Shown here piece by piece: positions 1 to 6,610 of a stretch of DNA of 10,547 bases; within the stretch, counting starts at the first letter, position 1; every line of letters begins with the position of its first letter. The DNA is taken from assembly GCA_015490675.1 (NCBI GenBank), contig WFXI01000224.1:1-10547 (forward strand), given 5' to 3'. The position numbers and the translations under genes are program-made. Source of the stretch: Hydrogenothermaceae bacterium. Its GTDB lineage: Bacteria > Aquificota > Aquificia > Aquificales > Hydrogenothermaceae. The notes beneath the pieces were generated by a model. It had not been told where the DNA came from. It searched no databases and saw nothing but the letters and a program-made list of their open reading frames with translations.

Positions 1-812
1 ATGATAATTGTGTTCATGGACAAAATATATTAAAAAAAATAAAAGATTTAAATAAAAATGACAATAATAAGATTGAAGTATTATGTAAAACTATTAAGAA
101 GTATAAAAATTTTATAGAAATTATGAATTCAAGTTTTTCACAAAAAAAAATAAAAATAAAGGAGTTTATCCATTATAGAGAATACATTAAAAGTATTAAT
201 AAAAATAAAAATGGAAAACCTATTTTTTCTGCACAAAGCAAATTTGAATCTACTATATTAGAAGAATTTTTATATCATTTATTTAAAGATTTTAAAGATG
301 AAAATATAAAAGTTGGTTCGGTAAAGTCCTATTCGAGTTTTTATTTTTCTGCAAAAAATTTTCAAGATTTCAAAGCGAATCCTATAATAGGAATAAATGA
401 AAAAGAACAAGATTTTGCAATTTATAGGAAATTAAAAATAGAATTAAAAGATGAGGAAGAAATTTTATATTGTAAAAATATAGCTATTCCAGTTATTGCT
501 ATTGAATGTAAAACCTATTTGGATAAAACTATGCTTGAAGGTAGTATAGCCACAGCAGAAAAAATTAAAATGGGAAATCCTTATTGCAAGTTTTTTATTT
601 TAACAGAATCTTATGATGTTAGTTATGATGTAGATATATCAAATTCAAGAATAGATAATATTTTTATTTTAAGGAAAGGAAGAACTGTAGAAAACAATAA
701 CATAGATAGTAAAGTTATAGAAAAATTATATGAAGAAGTAATGGCTCACTTAAAAGAAGAATGGGGAAATATCAAAGAACATATACATAAACATGGAGTG
801 GTTTTTATTTAA
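1..812 (+). CDS. Bpu10I-family type II restriction endonuclease (3' part; gene crosses the circle junction)
   Basis: This is the larger part of a restriction endonuclease gene whose first codons lie at 10300-10396. The frame is open from base 1, so the ATG at 123 is internal (Met74), and the joined protein has 302 residues. It should cut unmodified double-stranded DNA at the site protected by the methyltransferase upstream. Full-length numbering: a hydrophobic core leads into AIECKTYLDKTM, giving E201-C-K203 of a PD-(D/E)xK site, with D170 (EQDF) a possible partner acid and E115/E120 on an early helix. The following TAEKIKMGNPYCKFFILTE and SRIDNIFILRKGR segments are what I remember of the Bpu10I family, in which enzymes act as two different subunits. 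The assignment is from memory, not a search. A 24-nt gap precedes the next nuclease-like gene. The fold call is fairly safe, the family likely, the specificity unknown. Confidence 0.78.
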   Translation, partial: DNCVHGQNILKKIKDLNKNDNNKIEVLCKTIKKYKNFIEIMNSSFSQKKIKIKEFIHYREYIKSINKNKNGKPIFSAQSKFESTILEEFLYHLFKDFKDENIKVGSVKSYSSFYFSAKNFQDFKANPIIGINEKEQDFAIYRKLKIELKDEEEILYCKNIAIPVIAIECKTYLDKTMLEGSIATAEKIKMGNPYCKFFILTESYDVSYDVDISNSRIDNIFILRKGRTVENNNIDSKVIEKLYEEVMAHLKEEWGNIKEHIHKHGVVFI

Positions 813-836
813 TTTAAAAATTAAAAGGGTACTATT

Positions 837-1559
837 ATGAAAATAGAAAAAAATTTAGAAGATTTTTTAAAAAGAATAGAATTTGAATACGATACAGTGG
901 TTAAAGTTGTAGATAAAGACGCAAAAGAAAATCAATCAGATAGAGCATATGGAGGTATAATTCGTAGTATTAAAGGTAAATTACAAGAACATATTACAGA
1001 AGAAATAATAAAGTTTGCATGGGTTTTTGCTGGAGGAAACTTATCAGATATTGATATCAATTCCAAAAAGATAAAAATACCTATCAGAAAAGAATATATT
1101 AAACAGATAGAGGAAAAAGAAGTAAGGGAATATATATTACAAAATATAGAAAAATATTATTATAAATTGAGCGTGGACAAACAAGTGTTTTATAAAGGTA
1201 AATTAATAGTAGGAATAGAATGTAAGGCATATACAGAAAATGCTATGCTAAAAAGGATATTAGTAGATTTTTCATTGTTGAAAACAATATATCCCAATAT
1301 GTCTTGTTTTTTATTTCAATTAGAAAGTCAATTAGGCGGGGATTATTCAGAGTTAAACACTATAACTTATGGGAGTCCTGCAACTCATACTTTAATGAGT
1401 TATTTCCCTGATGTTAAACTACATATTCATACATTTATAAAAGGAGAAAGAAAAGTAGATAGACCAATCCATAAGTATTTTAAACCAATAGAAAGGAAAC
1501 AAATAAAAAAAGCTGTTTTCTTACTAAGTAGTGAATTTAAAAAATACCTACAAAGTTAA
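837..1559 (+). CDS. Putative restriction endonuclease subunit (ECK motif)
   Basis: A 240-residue protein, last in the restriction operon. It resembles a PD-(D/E)xK nuclease: a beta strand KLIVGIECKAY supplies E128 and K130, with D114 (SVDKQVF) or D71/D73 as candidate metal-binding acids. The C-terminal half (ESQLGGDY, then YGSPATHTLMSYFP, then GERKVDRPIHKYF) looks like a conserved, non-repetitive domain. No membrane segment or signal peptide is visible. An AAGGG ribosome site lies about 7 nt before the ATG. Its place directly after a Bpu10I-like gene, and the matching ECK core, suggest it is the second subunit of a heteromeric enzyme. Alternatives are an independent endonuclease or an accessory DNA-binding subunit. 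I recognise the fold signature but not a named family. Confidence 0.6.
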   Translation: MKIEKNLEDFLKRIEFEYDTVVKVVDKDAKENQSDRAYGGIIRSIKGKLQEHITEEIIKFAWVFAGGNLSDIDINSKKIKIPIRKEYIKQIEEKEVREYILQNIEKYYYKLSVDKQVFYKGKLIVGIECKAYTENAMLKRILVDFSLLKTIYPNMSCFLFQLESQLGGDYSELNTITYGSPATHTLMSYFPDVKLHIHTFIKGERKVDRPIHKYFKPIERKQIKKAVFLLSSEFKKYLQS

Positions 1560-1564
1560 AATTT

Positions 1565-1643
1565 GAGAGTGTAGATAGAACTGTGTAAATTTCTAAAGTT
1601 ATACTGTTTCTATTGATTTTTACACAGTTAAAAAAACACTCTC
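1565..1643. terminator. Nested inverted repeats between convergent genes; possible bidirectional terminator
   Basis: GAGAGTGT (1565-1572) pairs with ACACTCTC (1636-1643), and inside it AACTGTGTAAA (1579-1589) pairs exactly with TTTACACAGTT (1619-1629). A-rich and T-rich flanks extend the outer stem with a small bulge. The element starts 5 nt after one stop codon and ends at the stop of the gene coming from the other side, so a two-way terminator is the simplest reading. The 29-nt interior is long for a standard terminator loop, so a recombination or replication-terminus site is a minor alternative. Confidence 0.55.
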
Positions 1644-2260
1644 TAAAATTTATCTAATTTTTTCAATATGTTTTCTATTTTATCATTTAAAACCTTATCT
1701 ACTTCCTCTATTTGTCTAAATTTTTCCTCTTCATCTAATTTTGTTTTTTCTTGAACTTTCATTAGCTTTTTTATTTTCTCTTCATTCTGTTGAATAATCA
1801 AAGCTTCTTTTTCTTTTTGTAATTTTTTATATTGAATTCTATCCCATAAAATTTTTACAACTAAAGGTATTATCCAGAAATAAATAATCATTTTTTTTGT
1901 TGTTAAATTAGAATAATCATATCCTAAACGAGGTAAAATTAGTTTTACTATATCCATAACAAGCAAAGATAAAATTATTCCTGCTATAAAACCACTTAAT
2001 GAAAATAAAGCACCAAAGTAAACAGCAATAAAAATATCTCCTATAAAAGAAAATATACTAAACTTCCCTTTTAATTTACCAAATTTAAAACCTATTAAAT
2101 ACCAAGTAAGTATAAATCCTATATAAAAAGCTATCAAATAAATAAAAGGATTAGATAAAAAACCTTCTATTGTAGTTCTGATAACTAAACCTTCAAATAA
2201 TGACCAAAAGGCTAAAATATATTTTTTTACTTCAGTGAGGATTGCTTCATCTAAGCTCAT
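1643..2260 (-). CDS. Multi-pass membrane protein with C-terminal coiled coil
   Basis: I do not recognise this 205-residue protein. About four hydrophobic segments can be seen: residues 38-58 (YLIAFYIGFILTWYLI), 70-88, 90-108 (AGIILSLLVMDIVKLIL) and 123-139 (MIIYFWIIPLVVKILW). They are followed by a strongly charged, heptad-like tail from about 140 to 203, rich in K, E and Q. The likely picture is a small inner-membrane anchor with a cytoplasmic coiled-coil arm. AAGGA lies 5 nt before the ATG on this strand, which fixes the start. It is the only long gene on the minus strand and is divergent from the DNA-translocating ATPase, with a large hairpin between them. A role in tethering that ATPase or the plasmid to the membrane, or in entry exclusion, is possible but unproven. 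Confidence 0.7.
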   Translation of the reverse strand: MSLDEAILTEVKKYILAFWSLFEGLVIRTTIEGFLSNPFIYLIAFYIGFILTWYLIGFKFGKLKGKFSIFSFIGDIFIAVYFGALFSLSGFIAGIILSLLVMDIVKLILPRLGYDYSNLTTKKMIIYFWIIPLVVKILWDRIQYKKLQKEKEALIIQQNEEKIKKLMKVQEKTKLDEEEKFRQIEEVDKVLNDKIENILKKLDKF

Positions 2261-2271
2261 CTTTTTCCTTC

Positions 2272-2377
2272 CAAACCTTTATATATTACTAAATCATTAT
2301 AAATGAATGACTGACGAACGAGCGAAAGCGAGTAAGGAAGGAATGAATTTATAATGATTAGACTATATAAAGGTTTG
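2272..2377. repeat. 106-bp imperfect inverted repeat with GC-richer loop; oriT or regulatory candidate
   Basis: CAAACCTTTATATA (2272-2285) is the exact reverse complement of 2364-2377, and AATCATTATAAAT (2292-2304) of 2347-2359, with a small asymmetric bulge between the two stems. The 42-nt loop (2305-2346) is close to half G+C in a very AT-rich plasmid and shows a loose 4-nt rhythm (GAAC, GAGC, GAAA) bounded by two GAATGA copies. Each arm carries a perfect TATAAT facing outwards (minus strand 2301-2296; plus strand 2350-2355). The element lies between the divergent membrane-protein and ATPase genes. It could be a transfer origin, a divergent regulatory region or a structured RNA. Confidence 0.7.
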
Positions 2378-2390
2378 TTTAATAAACTTA

Positions 2391-2420
2391 TTGACTTTTT
2401 ATTTAAACATATCAAATATT
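2391..2420 (+). promoter_or_regulatory. Possible sigma-70 promoter for the ATPase gene
   Basis: TTGACT (2391-2396) is a good -35 box, and AATATT (2415-2420, 4 of 6 to consensus) follows after 18 bp. The short palindrome GTTTAATAAAC (2377-2387) lies just upstream and could be an operator. The leader to the ATG at 2495 is about 70 nt and very AT-rich, with no strong ribosome site. TATAAT at 2350-2355 in the hairpin arm is an alternative -10 but lacks a recognisable -35. Confidence 0.35.
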
Positions 2421-2494
2421 AGAAAAATTTTATTTGTATGGAAATAAAAATTAAAATAATTATTATAATAATTACAAAAAAGAGAAAATAAGTT

Positions 2495-4357
2495 ATGACC
2501 TTTAATTTTTCAAACTTAACAAATAAAGAAAGATACAAAATTATATACAAATATCTTGAATTAGATTTTCCTAACCCTGAGGATATTTTCTTAGGCTATA
2601 TATACCCTAATGAAAATGAAGATATAATTAAAAACCTAACCGAAACTTATACATCTTTAATAGATAGCAGTATAAAAGATTTCTTATATGTCTTTTCATT
2701 TTTAGCAAACAAATATGACAAAGCTAAAGACTATATCCAAGATAAACAAAAGAAATTTATTGAAGAACTTCTGAAAAGAAGAGGTATTAATTACGAAGAA
2801 TTTTTAGATTTATTTCTTATTACTGAGATTAAAGAAAAAGACCCTTGGTCTAATAAATTGGAAAGTGATATTACATTTCACCCATTGTGGAAAAAAATAT
2901 ATAACTATTATGGGATAGATAAAAGACAATTAATTATTATAACCAGTAAATTTAAACCATCTTTTGAAGGATATTTAGAATTTTTAGAAAAGTTTAATAT
3001 GTTCAATATAAGAAAAATACTTAATTTTCTTGCACCTGTTTTATTAAAAGAAGAATATTTTGAAAGGCACGCTTATATAACAGGAATGACAGGTAGCGGA
3101 AAAAGTGAACTAATTAAAGTATTAGTTTATGGATTAACTTTTAATACAAAGCCATTTGAAAGTAATATATTAAATGCATTTACAAAACCTAATTTTAAAA
3201 AAGATAAAACTATAATAGTAATAGACCCCCACGGAGATTTAGCTGAGCAAATAGCCAAATGGAAAGAATTTAAAGACAATTATGAGGACTTAATCTATAT
3301 AGACCCTTTTTTAGATAAAGAATTTACCCCTATCTTAAACCCATTTGATATAAAAGATAAAACTGAACAAACAATTGATATATTAGCTCAAGAACTAACA
3401 AAAGTCTTCCAGGAACTAATAAAAGATAGTAAACTCACATTACAGATGGAAACTCTTCTAAACCCTTGTATATCAACACTATTAAGGAGAGAAAATAGCA
3501 CATTAAGGGACTTACAAAGATTTATGAATGATGAACTAAATAAAGACCTTGTAGAAAAAGGTTTAAAATCACCTAATCCAGCTCATAGAGACTTTTTTAA
3601 ATATGCTTTTTACAACAAATCATATACACCGACAAAGCAAAGTATATTTACTAAAATACAAAGCCTTTTAAACTCTAAAATATTTCATAACCTAACAATA
3701 GGTAAATCAACTATAGATTTAGAAAAACTAATAAATAACAAGAAAATCATTATATTCAACCTTGCAAAAGGTAAATTAGGAACAGATACATCTGAAGCAT
3801 TTGGAAGGCTAATTATAGCTCTCTTAAATTCAATAGCATTAAAAAGAGCTGATATTCCTGAACATAAAAGAATAAGAACATTTTTATTTATTGACGAGTT
3901 CCAAAACTATATTAGCAGAAGTATAGAAACCACATTAACAGAAAATAGAAAATACAAACTATTTATGATTTTATCTCAACAGCTGTTAGGACAAGGAATG
4001 AATACTCAAATGAAAAATATTATCTTAAGCAATACCTTTGTAAAATTCATAGGAATGAATGCTATAAACACATTAAAAGCACTATCTAACGAAACAGGAA
4101 TTGAATTAGAAAAACTGCAAAAATTAGATAAAGGGGAGTTTTATATAAAAATCGGCAATAAACCTGCATTTAGATTTAAAACCGCAGATTTCCTATTAGG
4201 GAACAAAAACTCTATGTCAAATGAAGAATGGGAAAAAGTAAAAAATTATCTATTAGATAAATATTATCAAAAGATAGATGTTCAAACTTTTAAAGAGGAT
4301 AAAAAAATTAATACTTCAAGAAAAAAGAAAAAACTAAAACCTAAATTTGAACTTTAA
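2495..4357 (+). CDS. HerA/VirD4-like DNA-translocating ATPase (soluble coupling-protein-like)
   Basis: A 620-residue FtsK/HerA-superfamily ATPase of the VirD4/TraG/TraD coupling-protein type, expected to form a ring that moves DNA by ATP hydrolysis. Walker A is G197-MTGSGKS-204. IDPHGDLAEQI (from 244) is the typical strand after the P-loop in conjugation ATPases. Walker B is FLFIDEFQ (463-470), and SQQ at 494-496 fits sensor/motif III. The roughly 190 N-terminal residues are helical and charged, with no membrane segments, unlike classic VirD4, which has two. The C-terminus is a basic tail (RKKKKLKPK). It lies 24 nt upstream of a Replic_Relax-like gene, probably in one operon. Plus-strand C exceeds G in many sampled lines here, unlike the restriction genes. 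The role is plasmid mobilisation, or DNA delivery/segregation if there is no relaxase. Confidence 0.85.
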   Translation: MTFNFSNLTNKERYKIIYKYLELDFPNPEDIFLGYIYPNENEDIIKNLTETYTSLIDSSIKDFLYVFSFLANKYDKAKDYIQDKQKKFIEELLKRRGINYEEFLDLFLITEIKEKDPWSNKLESDITFHPLWKKIYNYYGIDKRQLIIITSKFKPSFEGYLEFLEKFNMFNIRKILNFLAPVLLKEEYFERHAYITGMTGSGKSELIKVLVYGLTFNTKPFESNILNAFTKPNFKKDKTIIVIDPHGDLAEQIAKWKEFKDNYEDLIYIDPFLDKEFTPILNPFDIKDKTEQTIDILAQELTKVFQELIKDSKLTLQMETLLNPCISTLLRRENSTLRDLQRFMNDELNKDLVEKGLKSPNPAHRDFFKYAFYNKSYTPTKQSIFTKIQSLLNSKIFHNLTIGKSTIDLEKLINNKKIIIFNLAKGKLGTDTSEAFGRLIIALLNSIALKRADIPEHKRIRTFLFIDEFQNYISRSIETTLTENRKYKLFMILSQQLLGQGMNTQMKNIILSNTFVKFIGMNAINTLKALSNETGIELEKLQKLDKGEFYIKIGNKPAFRFKTADFLLGNKNSMSNEEWEKVKNYLLDKYYQKIDVQTFKEDKKINTSRKKKKLKPKFEL

Positions 4358-4381
4358 AAACTAAACCAAGAGGTAATGAAT

Positions 4382-5227
4382 ATGATTTATCTATCAGAAA
4401 GCAAACTCAAGATACTTGAGAGTTTAGCAAAATACAAGTTTTTAACAACAAAGCAAATGCTAAGGTTAGGGATAGTTAAATATAGGACTAATTTAGTTCC
4501 TTTATTAAAGGATTTAAGAGAAAGACACAGACCATTAATAGCTAAAATTTCTTTTGCTGTCCATCCAAAATATGGAAGATTAGAGGATGTTTATTATCTA
4601 ACCAAATGGGGAGTTAAATTTTTAGTGGAAAACTTAGATTATGAAAAAGAAAATATAAGGTATCCTATAGGAACAAGTAGCTTATTTTTTAGGGATTACT
4701 TTCATAGATTATTTACAATAGATTTTCACATAGAATATGAAAAATGGGCTAATGAAAACGATTATGAAGTACTATTTTTTCATACCTACTTTGATAAAGT
4801 AGGAGCTAACAGAAGCAAAACAAAAAAGAGACTTGAAGCTTTAACAAAAATTGAATTAAACGATGGAAAAGATTACATAATAGCAGACGCTATAAGTATG
4901 TTTCAAACTCCAAAAAGAAAATATTTATTTAGTTTAGAAGTTTACAATGGAAAAGATACAAAGAGAATTATAAAACAACTAAAAAAACACATAATAGCCC
5001 TTTCAGAAGGAAAACCAAGTTTACAATATAACTTTAAAAGAGGGAGTAAAGTTATAGTATTATTTGAATTAGAAAATACAATGAAAGCTGTTATAGAAAG
5101 ATTAAACCAAGATGAAGATTTTGAAGAATTTGAAAATTATTTTCTATTTAAAACAGTAGGTAAACTCAAAGAAACCTTTTTCAACCAATGGTTTAATATT
5201 AAGTTTAAAGAAATAACTTTTTTTTAG
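4382..5227 (+). CDS. Replic_Relax-like winged-helix protein
   Basis: Taken from ATG 4382 this is 281 residues. AAGAGG at 4368-4373 is 8 nt from this ATG but only 2 nt from an in-frame ATG at 4376, so the later start is preferred. The N-terminal 85 residues look like a winged helix (KILESLAKYKFLTTKQML, a second helix pair, then a beta wing ending YYLTKWGVKFL). Then RDYFHRLFTIDFHIEYEKW matches the conserved helix of replication-relaxation (Replic_Relax) proteins. The C-terminal half has D169 (IADAI) and E186 (SLEVYNG), spaced like the remains of a PD-(D/E)xK fold, without an obvious lysine. Such proteins occur on mobile plasmids, often near coupling ATPases. Here it probably recognises plasmid DNA for the ATPase upstream. 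The exact biochemical role is unknown. Confidence 0.65.
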   Translation: MIYLSESKLKILESLAKYKFLTTKQMLRLGIVKYRTNLVPLLKDLRERHRPLIAKISFAVHPKYGRLEDVYYLTKWGVKFLVENLDYEKENIRYPIGTSSLFFRDYFHRLFTIDFHIEYEKWANENDYEVLFFHTYFDKVGANRSKTKKRLEALTKIELNDGKDYIIADAISMFQTPKRKYLFSLEVYNGKDTKRIIKQLKKHIIALSEGKPSLQYNFKRGSKVIVLFELENTMKAVIERLNQDEDFEEFENYFLFKTVGKLKETFFNQWFNIKFKEITFF

Positions 5228-5328
5228 TAATTATTATACTCATATTCATAATCAGCGTTAAAATAATCACAAGAAAGCTTAGAACCTTTGCATAAATATA
5301 TTGTAGTTGAAAATAAGTTTTCTTTTAT
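5224..5328 (-). pseudogene. In-frame continuation of the Cys-motif gene beyond TGA
   Basis: After the TGA at 5331-5329 the same frame stays open for 34 more codons, to TAA at 5226-5224, next to the stop of the convergent gene. It encodes TIYLC, then CKGSKLSCDYFNA, then a tyrosine-rich end. That segment aligns without gaps to the upstream CEDYIVSCSSWNA: shared C, [VL]SC, [WF]NA. The simplest reading is a two-repeat protein interrupted by a nonsense change (TGG to TGA is one step) or a base-call error. Readthrough is less likely. Confidence 0.45.
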
Positions 5329-5529
5329 TCATAAAGTATATATAGCATTCCAAGAAGAACACGAAACAATATAATCTTCACAAACATAAACTATATAATC
5401 CACTGTAAAACCTTTTTTAAAATAAAACTTATAACCAAAAGTAAAATTAAATATCAATATAAGTGAAAACAATAAATATATGATAGGTTTACTAAAAAAT
5501 TTCCATTTTTTTATTTTCATTACTTTCAT
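5329..5529 (-). CDS. Small exported or membrane-anchored Cys-motif protein
   Basis: A 66-residue protein of unknown family. The N-terminus looks like an export signal: basic MKVMKIKKWKFFSK, then the hydrophobic stretch PIIYLLFSLILIFNFTFG (about residues 15-32). There is no lipobox cysteine. The exported part holds YVCEDYIVSCSSWNA, with two cysteines six residues apart that could form a disulfide. A perfect TATAAT on this strand at 5553-5548 gives a short leader to the ATG, but no good -35 or Shine-Dalgarno is visible, which lowers confidence. It converges on the Replic_Relax-like gene. The frame continues past the TGA with a second copy of the Cys motif, so the intact protein may have had about 100 residues. 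A surface, entry-exclusion or stability role is possible; I do not recognise it. Confidence 0.45.
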   Translation of the reverse strand: MKVMKIKKWKFFSKPIIYLLFSLILIFNFTFGYKFYFKKGFTVDYIVYVCEDYIVSCSSWNAIYTL

Positions 5530-5547
5530 CTTGTTTAACTAAATTAA

Positions 5548-5553
5548 ATTATA
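5548..5553 (-). promoter_or_regulatory. Perfect TATAAT -10 box for the small exported protein
   Basis: The minus strand reads TATAAT at 5553-5548, about 19 nt before the ATG at 5529. The position 17 bp upstream (ATCTTT) is a poor -35. Since TATAAT is common by chance in DNA this AT-rich, it is only modest support for the leftward gene. Confidence 0.3.
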
Positions 5554-5595
5554 AAGTCAATAAATAAAATAAAGATTGTAAGTATTTTTTCAATA

Positions 5596-5613
5596 GGGAT
5601 ATTATAATATCCC
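5596..5613. promoter_or_regulatory. Perfect 18-bp palindrome, possible operator
   Basis: GGGATATTATAATATCCC reads identically on both strands with no spacer. It lies about 40 bp upstream of the -10 of the leftward small gene, in an otherwise gene-free stretch, and has GGG/CCC ends where G and C are rare. With no loop and no T-run it is a poor terminator, so a binding site for a dimeric regulator is more likely. Confidence 0.4.
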
Positions 5614-5642
5614 AAAAGTGTAGGCAACAAAAAAAACTGATA

Positions 5643-5785
5643 CTTTTTAAACTTTTTAAACCAAAATTAAACCATAAAATAGTAAAAAATTTGGGATTCA
5701 ATATATTTAGAAGTGAAACATTTTCAACCAAACTAAAGAGAATTTGAAAAAAGTTTAAAAATGTTTAAACTTAAATTTAAAAAGA
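5643..5785. promoter_or_regulatory. TTTAAA-box cluster upstream of the HTH gene
   Basis: CTTTTTAAA occurs twice in tandem (5643-5651, 5652-5660). About 90 bp on, AAGTTTAAA (5751-5759) and TTTAAACTT (5764-5772) form a perfect inverted repeat with a 4-nt spacer, followed by another TTTAAAAAG. These repeated, oppositely oriented boxes sit 70-200 bp before the HTH-coiled-coil gene and could be its own binding sites. TATAAA copies at 5796-5807 are possible -10 boxes. In AT-rich DNA such boxes can arise by chance, so this is tentative. Confidence 0.35.
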
Positions 5786-5840
5786 TACGAAAAAATATAA
5801 ATATAAAGGGGTTTTATCAAAATTAAAATAAGGTTTACAA

Positions 5841-6272
5841 ATGAAACTAACAATTAGAGAATTTGCAAAGAGCAAAGGAATAACAATACAAGCGGTTTAT
5901 AAACAAATAAAAAAAGGAAAATTAAAAACAATAAAAGAGAATGGAAAAACTTTCATATTAGTTTCAGAAGATAAAAAAGAAAATAAAGAAAATAATAATT
6001 TAAATATACTTTTAGAAAATGAAAGATTAAAAGCAGAACTACAAGCAGAAAAGGAAAAAATAAAATTAATTGAAGAAAACTATAAAAAGATAATTGAAGC
6101 CAAAGAAAACGAAATAAACACTTTAAAAGGTGCTTTTATAGAATTAAGAAACACTTATAATCAAAGAATAAAAGAATTAGAAAATAAGTTAAAAGAATTG
6201 CCTGATAGTTCCATTAAAAAAAATAAAAATAAAGGCATTAAAAGATTTCTTAAGTGGTTTATACCAGATTAA
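5841..6272 (+). CDS. HTH DNA-binding protein with long coiled coil
   Basis: 143 residues. The N-terminal 45 (TIREFAKSKGITIQAVYKQI, then KKGKLKTIKENGKTFILV) form a helix-turn-helix with a short wing, of the MerR/AlpA/excisionase-like kind that reads a key then a 'tool' strand. Residues 50-120 are a continuous K/E-rich coiled coil, so the protein should be dimeric. The C-terminus is a short basic, aromatic patch (GIKRFLKWFIPD) that might contact a membrane or another protein. TAAGG lies 7 nt before the ATG. It resembles the small HTH/coiled-coil proteins seen on Campylobacterota plasmids and chromosomes, and in layout KfrA-type plasmid proteins. Being next to the origin suggests an accessory replication, copy-number or segregation factor, probably binding repeats near its own gene. 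The family name is not certain. Confidence 0.7.
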   Translation: MKLTIREFAKSKGITIQAVYKQIKKGKLKTIKENGKTFILVSEDKKENKENNNLNILLENERLKAELQAEKEKIKLIEENYKKIIEAKENEINTLKGAFIELRNTYNQRIKELENKLKELPDSSIKKNKNKGIKRFLKWFIPD

Positions 6273-6370
6273 ATTTTAAGTATCTCTATTTTTAAGTTTC
6301 AGATTGATTTTATGCGGTTTTTTAATCCAAAAATTAATAAAAAATGCAAAAATATTTTAGATAAGTTAAT

Positions 6371-6396
6371 TATGACATTTTGAAGTAAATGTCATA
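6371..6396. repeat. Inverted repeat of the iteron core, left edge of the origin
   Basis: TATGACATTT (6371-6380) and AAATGTCATA (6387-6396) are exact reverse complements with a 6-nt spacer. The TATGACA core is the same as in the iterons 240 bp downstream, and the preceding TTAAT matches iteron spacer sequence. It is probably a binding site for a dimer of the initiator and marks the left limit of the origin, or it controls transcription entering from the HTH gene. Confidence 0.55.
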
Positions 6397-6419
6397 GTTG
6401 GGACTTTTTAAAAATGCAA

Positions 6420-6600
6420 TAAATAAAGAATTTTTAAAAAATTTTTATAAACGACAACGCTTTTTTGTTGTTATATATATTTTTAATTATTTTATTAAAG
6501 AATATTTTATATTATTTTCAGAAAAGCAAATTTTAATTAAAAAAAATTCTAAAATATAGAAATAATAGGCATTGGATAAATTATTATGTATTCTTAAAAT
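6420..6600. other. A+T-rich stretch, possible unwinding element
   Basis: This stretch is almost free of G and C apart from a short ACAAC/GTTGT pair around 6455-6471. It lies between the left inverted repeat and the iterons. In iteron plasmids the DNA opens at an A+T-rich element beside the iterons, so this is the best candidate. I find no convincing DnaA box (TTATNCACA) in it or its surroundings. Confidence 0.45.
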
Positions 6601-6610
6601 AATGATTTAA

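Larger units (their letters stand above)
5228..5840. other. 613-bp stretch without a confident long gene
   Basis: Besides the leftward small Cys-motif frame, the 18-bp palindrome and the TTTAAA boxes, I see no convincing content. A 60-codon minus-strand frame at 5549-5731 was rejected. There is no rRNA, tRNA or CRISPR structure. The rightmost 60 bp hold the leader of the HTH gene, including a TAAGG ribosome site at 5829-5833. Confidence 0.6.

Noticed and set aside
123..125. ATG at 123 as the endonuclease start
   Set aside because: The frame is open upstream across the circle junction to an ATG at 10300 that overlaps the previous stop; no ribosome site precedes 123.
1..151. Terminal direct repeats of a linear element or phage
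   Set aside because: A gene crosses the join in frame and at full family length, and no phage genes are present; assembly overlap of a circle explains it.
1617..1626. TTTTTACACA as a DnaA box
   Set aside because: One mismatch to TTATNCACA, far from the iterons, and better explained as an arm of the inverted repeat.
5224..5529. TGA as a sense codon (alternative genetic code) or selenocysteine
   Set aside because: All tryptophans in the long genes use TGG and none contains TGA, so a recoded host is unlikely. The repeat partner has no cysteine at the TGA position and no clear SECIS-like stem follows.
5549..5731. 60-codon minus-strand open frame
   Set aside because: No ribosome site, composition typical of reversed AT-rich DNA (F, L, S, I), and it overlaps the palindrome and the TTTAAA boxes.
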